From an uncultured Desulfosoma sp. (GTDB lineage Bacteria; Desulfobacterota; Syntrophobacteria; Syntrophobacterales; DSM-9756), in assembly GCA_937960435.1 (NCBI GenBank), contig CALGPN010000020.1:1-38134 (forward strand): a stretch of DNA of 38,134 nt, in the 5' to 3' direction. The notes under the pieces were generated by a model. That model was given only the letters and a program-made list of their open reading frames with translations. It was not told the DNA's origin and did not search any database. Numbering within the stretch: position 1 is the stretch's first letter; every line of letters begins with the position of its first letter. This document shows, piece after piece, positions 1 to 7,575 of this stretch. The position numbers and the translations under genes are program-made.

Positions 1-104
1 CCAATTCCCGCCATGCATTGTAGGGGCACCCCTTGTGGGTGCCCGCATCGGGCGGGGGCGTATCGGGCGGGGGCGTATCGGGCGGGCACAAGGCCCGCCC
101 CGAC
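1..104. repeat. 104-base intergenic direct repeat, copy 1
   Basis: This stretch recurs at 262-365 with the same length and only a few differences, mostly between positions 58 and 80. It carries two hairpins. The first is GGGCACCC (24-31) pairing with GGGTGCCC (37-44) across a CTTGT loop. The second is a GC-rich hairpin at about 79-100, where GGGCGGGC pairs with GCCCGCCC around ACAAG. No protein-coding signal is apparent. It looks like a mobile or amplified intergenic repeat element, not a gene. Confidence 0.8.
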
Positions 105-133
105 AAGGGGATGCGCCCACCCGCCTTACGAAT

Positions 134-275
134 CCCGGCCATCCACCATGGGGGATAATCCGATCCGTCCTACCCATTCCGGCCATGCACCATGGGGAAT
201 ACGCCCCATCTGCCGTACCAATTTCGGCCATGCACCATGGGACATACCCCGATCCGTCCTACCAATTCCCACCAT
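134..275. repeat. Tandem repeats of about 45 bases
   Basis: The core GGCCATGCACCATGGG, with small changes, starts at 137, 181 and 226, and a diverged relative starts at 271. The spacing is 44-45 bases. The units join the two 104-base repeat copies. No gene is evident here. Confidence 0.7.
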
Positions 276-365
276 GCATTGTAGGGGCACCCCTTGTGGG
301 TGCCCGCATCGGGCGGGGCCATATCAGGCGGGCCCATATTGAGCGGGCACAAGGCCCGCCCCGAC
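262..365. repeat. 104-base intergenic direct repeat, copy 2
   Basis: This is the second copy of the element at 1-104. Both hairpins are kept: GGGCACCC/GGGTGCCC and the CGGGC-rich hairpin that ends the copy. The middle section between the hairpins differs most from copy 1. Confidence 0.8.
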
Positions 366-400
366 GTGAGGCCTCCAGCTGGCCGTGACCTGCCAGGCGC

Positions 401-436
401 CCATAAGAAAGGGGCTGCGGAAAAAACCACAGCCCC
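401..436 (-). terminator. Rho-independent terminator after secF
   Basis: GGGGCTG (411-417) pairs with CAGCCCC (430-436); an inner GG/CC pair encloses an A/T loop. On the minus strand the stem is followed by TTTCTTAT (403-410). It lies about 60 bases past the secF stop and closes the secDF transcript. Confidence 0.8.
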
Positions 437-494
437 TCCTCCCGGCACCCGATGGATTGCCCGGCGCCTCCGGTCCTTGAAGTTTCCTGTAGGC

Positions 495-1553
495 CTAGGC
501 GCGCCGCTTGACACCGCTTTTGGACCATTCCTCAAAGACGATCAAAAGCGGGCTGGCGACAAAAATGGACGAATACGTCCCCACGACAATGCCCACAAGC
601 AAAGCGAAGGCAAAATCGTGGATCACCGTCCCGCCCAAAACGAAAAGAAAGATCACCACCACGAGCGTCGTGCCCGAAGTGAGCAGGGTGCGGCTCAAGG
701 TCTGGTTGATACTTCGGTTGATGAGCTCTTTCAGGTCGCTTTTCCTGGAAGCCCGCAGATTTTCCCGGATCCGGTCGTAGACGATGATCGTATCGTTCAA
801 GGAATAGCCCACGATGGTCAGAAGAGCCGCCACGATGGTCAGGTTGAATTCCTTATTCAAGAGGGCAAAAAGGCCCACGGTGATGAACACGTCGTGGATC
901 AAGGCCACCACGGCGCCCAAGGCATAGGGGAGTTTCAAGATCCAGCAGAGTACCAAAGTGATCGCCAAAGCGGCGATGATGAGATAGGTCATGGAAAGGC
1001 CCGTCAGGCCAAGGAGATAGACGCCCAGGAGCAGCGCCGCCGCCATGACGCCGCTTGTCCCCCATTTCAGCTCAAAGCGGCCGGAAATGTAGAGGGCGAT
1101 GAAGAGCAAAGCGTAATAGATAGCCAGGAGAGCCTTCTGGCGCAAATCATGCCCCACCTTGGGACCCACCATTTCCACGCGCAAGATCGTGGATTTGCCG
1201 GGTCCAAAGGCCTGGTCCAACCGAGCTTGAATGTCGTCGCTGACGCGTTTGGCCTTTTCCTCGCTGATGTCGGAACGAATGATGTACTCATTGTCCGAAG
1301 CCGCCCCCACCTGCTGGATGGCGCTCCGGCCGATGCCTAGCTCCTTCAGGGCGTCTCGGATGGCGTCCGGCGTCGTTGTTTCGGAAAACTTGACTTGGAT
1401 CAAGGTGCCTCCCGAAAAATCCACGCCCATATTGAGGCCCCCGCGCCAGATAATGGCCACAATCCCCAAAAGGATCAGCAGGCCGGACAAGGCGATGGCC
1501 TTCATCCGCATGCCCACGAAATTGATGTTGATGTCCGGTCTGATGAATTCCAT
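495..1553 (-). CDS. secF: Protein translocase subunit SecF
   Basis: SecF is an inner-membrane partner of SecD. The pair uses the proton motive force to pull secreted proteins through SecYEG. The 352-residue protein has the SecF order: a short cytoplasmic N-terminus, TM1 (about 20-38), the VDFSGGT motif near 45, a periplasmic domain (about 50-130), then five membrane segments. The fourth-segment signature around LTIVGYSLNDTIIVYDRIRE is intact. It starts 18 bases after the secD stop, so the two genes are surely cotranscribed. The ribosome site is weak (a G-rich run then AACCGCCT before ATG), which fits translational coupling to secD. A terminator follows at 401-436. Confidence 0.96.
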   Translation of the reverse strand: MEFIRPDININFVGMRMKAIALSGLLILLGIVAIIWRGGLNMGVDFSGGTLIQVKFSETTTPDAIRDALKELGIGRSAIQQVGAASDNEYIIRSDISEEKAKRVSDDIQARLDQAFGPGKSTILRVEMVGPKVGHDLRQKALLAIYYALLFIALYISGRFELKWGTSGVMAAALLLGVYLLGLTGLSMTYLIIAALAITLVLCWILKLPYALGAVVALIHDVFITVGLFALLNKEFNLTIVAALLTIVGYSLNDTIIVYDRIRENLRASRKSDLKELINRSINQTLSRTLLTSGTTLVVVIFLFVLGGTVIHDFAFALLVGIVVGTYSSIFVASPLLIVFEEWSKSGVKRRA

Positions 1554-1571
1554 AGGCGGTTCCGCCCCCCA

Positions 1572-3167
1572 CTAGATGCTCAGTGTCCTCATGCGCCTTT
1601 CAATGAACAGGTAGTCGAAAATCAGCCGCGTCACCACGATGGCAGTAAAAAGGCTGGCGACGATGCCGATGCTCAGCGTCACGGCAAAGCCCTTGACCGG
1701 CCCGGTGCCGAACTGGAACATGACCAAAGCCGCGATCAAGGTGGTGATGTTGGCGTCCAAGATGGTCAATGTCGCTCGACTGTATCCCGCATCCAAAGCT
1801 GCTTTCGGAGTTTTTCCCGCACGCATCTCTTCTCGGATGCGCTCAAAGATCAAAACGTTGGCGTCCACCGCCATGCCGATGGTCAGGATGATGCCGGCGA
1901 TCCCGGGCAGGGTGAGCGTGGCCTGAAAGGCCGCAAGCCCCGCCATGATCAGGAGGACGTTCAAGATCAGAGCCACATCGGCCACAATGCCGGAGAAACG
2001 ATAATACAAGACCATGAAAAGGACGACGGCCACCGACCCGACGACCATGGACAGAAAGCCTTTTCGGATGGAATCCGCCCCAAGGGACGGGCCCACCGTC
2101 CGCTCTTCCAGGATGACCACAGGGGCTGGGAGCGCACCGGCCCGCAGCACAATGGCCAGATCCCGCGCTTCCTCCATGGTGAACGAGCCGGTGATGCTGG
2201 CCCTCCCGCCGGAAATCTTCTCCTGGATCACAGGCGCCGAATACACCACGCCGTCCAGAACGATGGCCAACTGCTTCTTCACGTTTTCGCCCGTGATGCG
2301 CTCGAAGATCCGCGCCCCTTGCGGATCGAATTCCAAGGCCACATAGGGGGTGTTGTATTGGCTGTCGATGCGCACATTGGCGTTGGTGATGTACTCACCC
2401 GTGAGCAAGGTCCGATCCTTCAGCGCGATCTTGGCCTCGATGGTCCGGCCCGTGTTGGGATCGAAGCGCCGCATGGGATAGATTTTCACCCCGGCCGGCA
2501 ACGCGGCGGCATCCGTACGCGGATCCACCCCTTCGGCCACCAGCCGAAATTCCAGCACGGCGGTTTTGCCGATGAGATCCAAAGCGCGTTTGGGATCCTT
2601 GATGCCCGGCAGCTGGATGAGAATGCGGTTTTCACCCTGAGGGCGAATGTCCGGCTCACTGACGCCGAACTGGTCAATCCGGTTGCGGATGGTTTCCAAA
2701 GCCTGGCTGACGGCCAACTGACGAATGTGGGCGGCCTCCTTTTCCTTCATTCGGCACACGACACGGAACCCGTCCGGCGTCTCCATGGCTTCGGCCCATT
2801 CCAAAATGGGAAATTCCTTGTCCAAAACCTCGCGAAGCCGATCCCGGCGGCTGCCGTCGGGAAGCTGGATCACCAGATGCCCCGCCGGGTTTCGTTCCAC
2901 GACGCGAAAGCCGATTTTTTCCTTGCGCAGGGTCTCTTTCAACTCGTCGATCAGGCGGTCCAACGTCGTCTTGACCGCCTCTTCGGCTTGAACTTCCAGC
3001 ACGAGGTGCATGCCGCCCTGCAGGTCCAAACCGAGATGGATCTTCTCGTCCGGTAAGGTGCCATGCCACCATGCGGGGAGAGAAACCCCCAGAGACGGCA
3101 GAAGATAAACGACGGCCGCCAAAAGCACTACAGCGACAAGGATGGCTCGCCATTTCAGGCCCTTCAA
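1572..3167 (-). CDS. secD: Protein translocase subunit SecD
   Basis: SecD forms the SecDF complex in the inner membrane and its periplasmic domains handle the emerging preprotein. The protein has an N-terminal membrane segment (about 6-26), the GLDLQGGMHL motif, the large P1 periplasmic region and five C-terminal membrane segments. The TIGMAVDANVLIFERIREE motif in the fourth of these is complete. The chosen start is TTG at 3165-3167, because GGGAGGATAC sits 7 bases upstream and the protein then begins MKGLKWRA; this gives about 531 residues. An ATG at 3188 would add seven residues but has a poorer ribosome site. A terminator hairpin lies just upstream (3201-3233), separating it from yajC. Confidence 0.95.
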   Translation of the reverse strand: MKGLKWRAILVAVVLLAAVVYLLPSLGVSLPAWWHGTLPDEKIHLGLDLQGGMHLVLEVQAEEAVKTTLDRLIDELKETLRKEKIGFRVVERNPAGHLVIQLPDGSRRDRLREVLDKEFPILEWAEAMETPDGFRVVCRMKEKEAAHIRQLAVSQALETIRNRIDQFGVSEPDIRPQGENRILIQLPGIKDPKRALDLIGKTAVLEFRLVAEGVDPRTDAAALPAGVKIYPMRRFDPNTGRTIEAKIALKDRTLLTGEYITNANVRIDSQYNTPYVALEFDPQGARIFERITGENVKKQLAIVLDGVVYSAPVIQEKISGGRASITGSFTMEEARDLAIVLRAGALPAPVVILEERTVGPSLGADSIRKGFLSMVVGSVAVVLFMVLYYRFSGIVADVALILNVLLIMAGLAAFQATLTLPGIAGIILTIGMAVDANVLIFERIREEMRAGKTPKAALDAGYSRATLTILDANITTLIAALVMFQFGTGPVKGFAVTLSIGIVASLFTAIVVTRLIFDYLFIERRMRTLSI

Positions 3168-3200
3168 CCCGTATCCTCCCCCATCCAAAAAATTCTCTTG

Positions 3201-3233
3201 AAAAAAGCGGGATCAACCTTGCGCCGATCCCGC
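3201..3233 (-). terminator. Intrinsic terminator between yajC and secD
   Basis: On the minus strand GCGGGATC (3226-3233) pairs with GATCCCGC (3207-3214) across an 11-base loop and is followed at once by six T (3201-3206). It sits after yajC and about 35 bases before the secD start. It should therefore end or attenuate yajC transcripts before secDF. Confidence 0.85.
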
Positions 3234-3363
3234 CTCGAAAGCCTTTTCCACTTCATTTGGGCCGGGGTCCGAAGCACTCCGCAGACTGCCCGACCCATGA
3301 GCACCGCCCTTCCGGCGGCATGCCGCACCTTTCTTCACCGGTAACCCGGCGATGGACGTGCTT

Positions 3364-3723
3364 CTAGGCCTCTTCTTCCTTTTCCTCTTTCGCTTCACCG
3401 CGGGACACCAAACCGGCGATATAGCCCCGCTGCACCTTGACCCGAACCTTATCGGCGATTTCCAATGTGACCACGGAATCCGTCAGCCCCGTAATGCGGC
3501 CGTGGATCCCTCCCTGGGTCAAAACGACGTCGCCTTTGCGCAGATTCTGAAGCATCATCCGATGCTCTTTCTGGCGTTTTTGCTGGGGACGAATGAGAAG
3601 GAAATAAAAAATCACCACCATCAAGATCAAAGGCAGAAAAGCCGCCAGGCCGCCTCCAGCCGCCTGGCCGCCCCCGCTTTGCCCGGCCGTTCCCATCGCA
3701 TGGGCCATGGTCACCCAGTCCAT
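3364..3723 (-). CDS. yajC: Preprotein translocase accessory subunit YajC
   Basis: YajC is a small inner-membrane protein that associates with SecDF. It has a Gly/Ala-rich N-terminus, one membrane segment (about 20-40: LPLILMVVIFYFLLIRP), the RPQQKRQKEH motif, the GDVVLTQGGIHGRI motif and an acidic/basic tail. ATG at 3721-3723 is preferred, because GGAGG lies 5 bases before it and the protein begins MDWVTMAH (119 residues). The upstream ATG at 3735 overlaps that ribosome site. Its order before secD-secF is the common bacterial arrangement. It has its own promoter (3785-3813) and is followed by a terminator (3201-3233). Confidence 0.95.
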   Translation of the reverse strand: MDWVTMAHAMGTAGQSGGGQAAGGGLAAFLPLILMVVIFYFLLIRPQQKRQKEHRMMLQNLRKGDVVLTQGGIHGRITGLTDSVVTLEIADKVRVKVQRGYIAGLVSRGEAKEEKEEEA

Positions 3724-3784
3724 CGATTCCTCCATTTCGGTTTTCTGGTCTTTCGATCACAATTCCCCTAAGGACAATCGAGCC

Positions 3785-3813
3785 TTTAAACGATATTTTC
3801 CAGTCCTTGTCAA
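3785..3813 (-). promoter_or_regulatory. Sigma-70 type promoter for yajC
   Basis: On the minus strand TTGACA (3808-3813) is followed after 17 bases by TTTAAA (3785-3790). The -35 box is perfect and overlaps the tgt stop codon, so yajC can be transcribed apart from queA-tgt. Confidence 0.65.
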
Positions 3814-4934
3814 TCATCTATCGGCTCGCCTTCCCGCCGGCGCCGATAAAAATCCTCGCGAAATGCTTCAAAACGCCCCTGTTCGACGGCCTCCCGGACC
3901 GCCTCCATGAGCCGCAGAAAGTAATGAAGGTTGTGGATGGAATTGAGCCGATACGCCAGGAGCTCCCTGGCCATGAACAGGTGCCGGAGGTAGGCCCGGG
4001 AAAATTTTCTGCAGGTGTAGCACGAACAGCCCGGTTCAATGGGTCTCGGATCGTCGGTGTAGCGGCTGTTTTTGATCTGCACGGCCCCCCAGGAGGTGAA
4101 GAGCATGCCGTTGCGGGCGTTTCGAGTGGGAACGACGCAGTCGAACATGTCGATGCCGCGCCGCACCCCTTCAATGAGGTCTTCCGGCATCCCCACCCCC
4201 ATGAGGTAGCGCGGCTTGTCCACAGGCAGTTCCGGAACCACGGTGTCCAGGACCTCCAATAGAATTTCCTTGGGTTCCCCCACCGCAAGGCTCCCCACCG
4301 CATAGCCGGGAAAATCCATGGCCTTCAGGGCCTCGGCGCATTCCAGTCGAAGATCCGCAAAGACGCCCCCCTGGACAATGGCAAAAAGCGCCTGGTCCCT
4401 CCGTTTCCAAGCGTTTCGGCAGCGCTGCGCCCACCGGATGGTTCGCTCCATGGAAGCCCTCGCGTATTCCCGGGTGACGGGATACGGGGTGCACTCGTCA
4501 AAGCACATGGCGATGTCGGATCCCAGGAGTTCTTGGATCTCCATGCATCGTTCCGGCGTGATCCGATGACGGGAGCCGTCGATATGGGACTGAAAGGTCA
4601 CACCGTCCTCGTCGATCCGGCGGATGGTGGCCAAGCTGAAGACCTGAAAGCCGCCGCTGTCGGTCAGGATGGGACCGGGCCAGGCCATGAAGGCGTGCAA
4701 CCCTCCCAACCGGGCGATTCTTTCGGCGCCCGGGCGCAAAGACAGATGATACGTGTTTCCAAGGATGATTTGGGCGCCCAGGGAACGCACTTCGTCAGGG
4801 GACAGACTCTTGATCGTCCCTTGGGTCCCCACGGGCATGAACACCGGGGTTTCCACTACACCGTGCGCCGTCTGAATCCGGCCGCGACGGGCTCGGCTTT
4901 TGCCGTCTTGTGCCAACAGTTCAAAGCGCCACAT
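3810..4934 (-). CDS. tgt: Queuine tRNA-guanine transglycosylase
   Basis: The bacterial enzyme swaps guanine 34 for preQ1 in tRNAs with GUN anticodons, the step before QueA. Visible motifs are TPVFMPVGTQGT near the N-terminus, ILTDSGGFQVFSL around the substrate pocket, FDECTPYP, and the C-terminal zinc site CSCYTCRKF followed by RHL. The nucleophilic Asp lies in the VVPTRNARNG region. The ATG at 4934 is chosen because AGAGG stands 7 bases upstream and the product begins MWRFELLAQDG (374 residues, the usual family length). It starts 10 bases after the queA stop, so the two queuosine genes form one operon. Confidence 0.97.
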   Translation of the reverse strand: MWRFELLAQDGKSRARRGRIQTAHGVVETPVFMPVGTQGTIKSLSPDEVRSLGAQIILGNTYHLSLRPGAERIARLGGLHAFMAWPGPILTDSGGFQVFSLATIRRIDEDGVTFQSHIDGSRHRITPERCMEIQELLGSDIAMCFDECTPYPVTREYARASMERTIRWAQRCRNAWKRRDQALFAIVQGGVFADLRLECAEALKAMDFPGYAVGSLAVGEPKEILLEVLDTVVPELPVDKPRYLMGVGMPEDLIEGVRRGIDMFDCVVPTRNARNGMLFTSWGAVQIKNSRYTDDPRPIEPGCSCYTCRKFSRAYLRHLFMARELLAYRLNSIHNLHYFLRLMEAVREAVEQGRFEAFREDFYRRRREGEPIDD

Positions 4935-4944
4935 GATGATGCCT

Positions 4945-6000
4945 CTACAGGATGAGCATGGCATCCCCGTAGCTGAAGAACCGATATTGGTGTCGCACGG
5001 CCTCTCGGTAGGCGGAAAGAATCTTTTCCCGTCCCGCAAAGGCGGAAACCAACAGCAAAAGAGAGGTCCTCGGAAGATGGAAGTTAGTGATCATGGCATC
5101 CACGACGCGAAAGGCGTATCCGGGGTAAATGTAGTGATCGCACAGACCCGTGACGGCGCTGACTTCCCCGAAACGACACGCCGCCCATTCCAGCGTGCGA
5201 ACCACGGTCGTCCCCACGGCGATCACCCGGCGCCCTTCCCTCTTCGCCTCCTGAATGATTCGCGCCGCTTCATCGGACACCTGCACGGATTCCGAGTGCA
5301 TGACATGCTCCCGAATGTCTTCCGCCCGCACGGGCGCGAAGGTGCCGAAGCCCACGTGCAGGGTGATCCGCACCTGGTGCACACCCATGCGCTCCAGGGT
5401 CTCGAGCAGCTCGCGCGTAAAATGCAAACCTGCCGTCGGAGCCGCCACGGCGCCGGGTTCCCGGGCATAAACCGTTTGGTAATCGGACCGGTCCTCTTCC
5501 CTTTCCCGCACTGGATCCCGTCGGATGTAGGGCGGCAAAGGCACTCGGCCTTTGCGTTCCAAAACCTGAAGGAGGTCGTCAGCATCGAAAACAATCAGGG
5601 CCTGGCCGTCTGCGAGCCTTTCAACCACGGTCGCCATGACGTCGCCTTCCAGGATCAAGCGGGTGCCTTCCCGAGGCCGTTTGGACGATTTGACAAGGCA
5701 TCGATAGCCGGCCCTTTTCCCTTCACCGGGCGGTTTGTAGGGATCGAGGACGAGCACTTCCGCGCGGCCGCCCGTCTCTTTGACGCCCTCCAGGCGGGCG
5801 GGAACCACACGGGTGTCGTTGAGCACGAGGACGTCGCCCGAGCGAAGATAGAAGGGCAGATCCCGAAACCGACGGTGCTCTACCCGCCCCGAAAGGCGAT
5901 GGAGGACCATCAGAGCGCACTGATCCCGAACGGCGGCGGGCGCCTGCGCCACGAGATGTTCGGGAAGTTCGTAATCGTAGTCTTCCAAGCGATAGCTCAT
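4945..6000 (-). CDS. queA: S-adenosylmethionine:tRNA ribosyltransferase-isomerase
   Basis: QueA transfers and isomerises the ribosyl part of SAM onto preQ1-tRNA to give epoxyqueuosine. The 351-residue protein has the family signatures: YDYELPEHLVAQ at the start, VLNDTRVVPARL, the PTAGLHFTRELL motif with HVGFGTF, and the C-terminal NFHLPRTSLLLLVSAFAG. The ATG directly abuts the TAA of the upstream DUF2065 gene, so translation is probably coupled. Downstream tgt follows after 10 bases. Confidence 0.97.
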   Translation of the reverse strand: MSYRLEDYDYELPEHLVAQAPAAVRDQCALMVLHRLSGRVEHRRFRDLPFYLRSGDVLVLNDTRVVPARLEGVKETGGRAEVLVLDPYKPPGEGKRAGYRCLVKSSKRPREGTRLILEGDVMATVVERLADGQALIVFDADDLLQVLERKGRVPLPPYIRRDPVREREEDRSDYQTVYAREPGAVAAPTAGLHFTRELLETLERMGVHQVRITLHVGFGTFAPVRAEDIREHVMHSESVQVSDEAARIIQEAKREGRRVIAVGTTVVRTLEWAACRFGEVSAVTGLCDHYIYPGYAFRVVDAMITNFHLPRTSLLLLVSAFAGREKILSAYREAVRHQYRFFSYGDAMLIL

Positions 6001-6198
6001 TTACCGAGTTCCGTATCGACGCCCGAAAAACACCAGGAGAAGACCGAGGACCATGAGGACGGCGCCGAGAACCCGCAGCTGCGCCGAAGGGAGCCGCAGG
6101 ATCTCTTCCAGCCATTTCTTCATGCGTTCGGGGAAAGCCAAATACGGCAATCCTTCGAGGAAGAAAAGAAGGCCCACGGCCGTGAGAAAAAATTCCAT
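6001..6198 (-). CDS. DUF2065 family small membrane protein
   Basis: This 65-residue protein has two hydrophobic segments (about 4-22 and 43-58) separated by a basic, amphipathic stretch with the PERMKKWLEEIL pattern typical of DUF2065/YjeT proteins. It should sit in the inner membrane with a short basic tail (GRRYGTR). No biochemical function is established for the family. The stop codon touches the queA start, so it is the first gene of the queA-tgt transcript. GGAG lies 8 bases before the ATG. It is divergent from alr. Confidence 0.85.
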   Translation of the reverse strand: MEFFLTAVGLLFFLEGLPYLAFPERMKKWLEEILRLPSAQLRVLGAVLMVLGLLLVFFGRRYGTR

Positions 6199-6241
6199 GC
6201 CCTAAGCTCCATGGGATCGGGCCTGTATGTCAGGGAAAATC

Positions 6242-6270
6242 TTGGCACCAAAGCCGGGATCGCCTATCAT
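6242..6270 (+). promoter_or_regulatory. Sigma-70 type promoter for alr
   Basis: TTGGCA (6242-6247) and TATCAT (6265-6270) are 17 bases apart; each box has five of six consensus bases. About 100 bases separate the -10 box from the alr start. Confidence 0.65.
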
Positions 6271-6370
6271 GATCCGCCGGGTTCTGTAAAGGGGCTGCCC
6301 GATGAATGAGTGGACTCCAGGGCAGGCTTCCCAACGGGGGCACAGAGATCTTCGCAGGGCGGAGCAGCAC

Positions 6371-7501
6371 ATGGCGCTCAACTGGGTGGAAATCGATTTG
6401 TCGGCGCTTCGGCACAATTTTCTTCAGGTCCGCGCCCGCGTCGGCTCTCAGGCCGGGATCCTGGCCGTGGTCAAATCGGACGCCTACGGCCACGGCATGA
6501 TCCCCGTGGCCAGGGAATTGGCTTCGGCGGGAGTCGATTTTTTCGGGGTGAGCAAGTGCTGGGAGGCCCTCAAGCTGCGCTCGGCCGGCATCGTCCAACC
6601 CATTTTGATCCTCGCCGGGATCGAAGCCGATGACATCCCCGAGGTCCTCGAGAAGGATCTGCGCCCCGCCGTCTATCGGACGGATCACTGCCGGCTGCTC
6701 AACGAAGCCTCCCGCGGTGCCGGAAAGGGCGCACGGATCCACCTGAAAATCGACACCGGGATGGGGCGCCTGGGCATTCCGGACCGGGACTTGGAACCGT
6801 TCCTCGACGAACTGGCCGGGCTGCGCCACCTGGAAATCGAAGGCGTCTTTTCCCATTTGGCCACATCCGACGAAGCCGACAAGACGTTCAGCCAAGAACA
6901 GCTTGATCGGTTTCGACGCGTCCTGCGCCGGTTCCATGACCGAGGCATCCCTGTCAGGTACGCGCACATCGCCAACAGTGGCGGCGTGTTGGATCTTCCC
7001 GAAGCACACCACCAGCTGGTCCGCCCCGGCATCATGCTCTACGGGTCCCCGCCCTCTGACGAGATTCTCTGTCCGGCTCCCCTTCGGCCGGTCATGACAT
7101 TGAAGACCAAGATCCTCCAGATCAAAGAAGTCCCCGCGGGTCAAAGCATCGGGTACGGGCGAACCTTCACGTGCCCGCGGCCCATGCGGATCGCCACGGT
7201 CGCCGTCGGGTATGACGACGGGTATCCCCGAGTGCTCTCCAATCGCGGCGAGGCTCTGGTTCGTGGCCTTCGCGCTCCCATCGTGGGACGGGTCTCCATG
7301 AATCTCATCACCCTGGATGTGACTCACGTGCCCGATGCGGCCGAAGACGACGAGGTCGTCCTCCTGGGGGCCCAAGGCTCCGAAAGAATCACGGCCGAAG
7401 AAATCGCCGCGAAGGCCGGGACCATCAGCTATGAAATCTATTGCGCCATCGGCAAGAACCCTCAGCGCTTTTTTCGTAACGGATCCGACGGTCTTGCATG
7501 A
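6371..7501 (+). CDS. alr: Alanine racemase
   Basis: This PLP enzyme converts L- to D-alanine for peptidoglycan. The 376-residue product has the PLP lysine in VVKSDAYGHG (K35), a TIM-barrel N-domain with KIDTGMGRLG and HIANSGG, the catalytic tyrosine region QSIGYGRTF, and the C-terminal GRVSMNLITLDVT motif. The ATG at 6371 is preferred over one at 6302, because GGAG lies 6 bases upstream and the product begins MALNWVEIDLSAL, as in the family. The cytosolic enzyme is the first plus-strand gene here; argS follows after about 75 bases. Confidence 0.96.
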   Translation: MALNWVEIDLSALRHNFLQVRARVGSQAGILAVVKSDAYGHGMIPVARELASAGVDFFGVSKCWEALKLRSAGIVQPILILAGIEADDIPEVLEKDLRPAVYRTDHCRLLNEASRGAGKGARIHLKIDTGMGRLGIPDRDLEPFLDELAGLRHLEIEGVFSHLATSDEADKTFSQEQLDRFRRVLRRFHDRGIPVRYAHIANSGGVLDLPEAHHQLVRPGIMLYGSPPSDEILCPAPLRPVMTLKTKILQIKEVPAGQSIGYGRTFTCPRPMRIATVAVGYDDGYPRVLSNRGEALVRGLRAPIVGRVSMNLITLDVTHVPDAAEDDEVVLLGAQGSERITAEEIAAKAGTISYEIYCAIGKNPQRFFRNGSDGLA

Positions 7502-7522
7502 GGCGGCGCGGCGCATTATAAA
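7494..7522 (+). promoter_or_regulatory. Possible promoter for argS
   Basis: TTGCAT (7494-7499), 17 bases, then TATAAA (7517-7522). The -10 box is strong and the -35 box weak. It overlaps the end of alr, so argS may have its own start as well as read-through. Confidence 0.45.
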
Positions 7523-7575
7523 GGCACGCTTTACGGCAGAAGCGCCACCTTTTCCCTACGAGGAGGATATCTGTG

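Noticed and set aside
1-365. Possible CRISPR array in the left repeats
   Set aside because: The repeats are 104 and about 45 bases with diverged units, there are no uniform unique spacers and no cas genes are present.
1395-3056. Long open frame opposite secD and secF
   Set aside because: It is antisense to two certain genes, has no ribosome site and its composition (Arg, His, Gly, Asp, Gln) is what the reverse frame of GC-rich genes gives.
6199-6300. Promoter for the DUF2065-queA-tgt transcript
   Set aside because: TTTACA is present on the minus strand, but no acceptable -10 box stands at 16-18 bases, so I do not call it.
6230-7516. Long open frame opposite alr
   Set aside because: It mirrors the racemase codons and shows no family motif; the plus-strand gene is certain.
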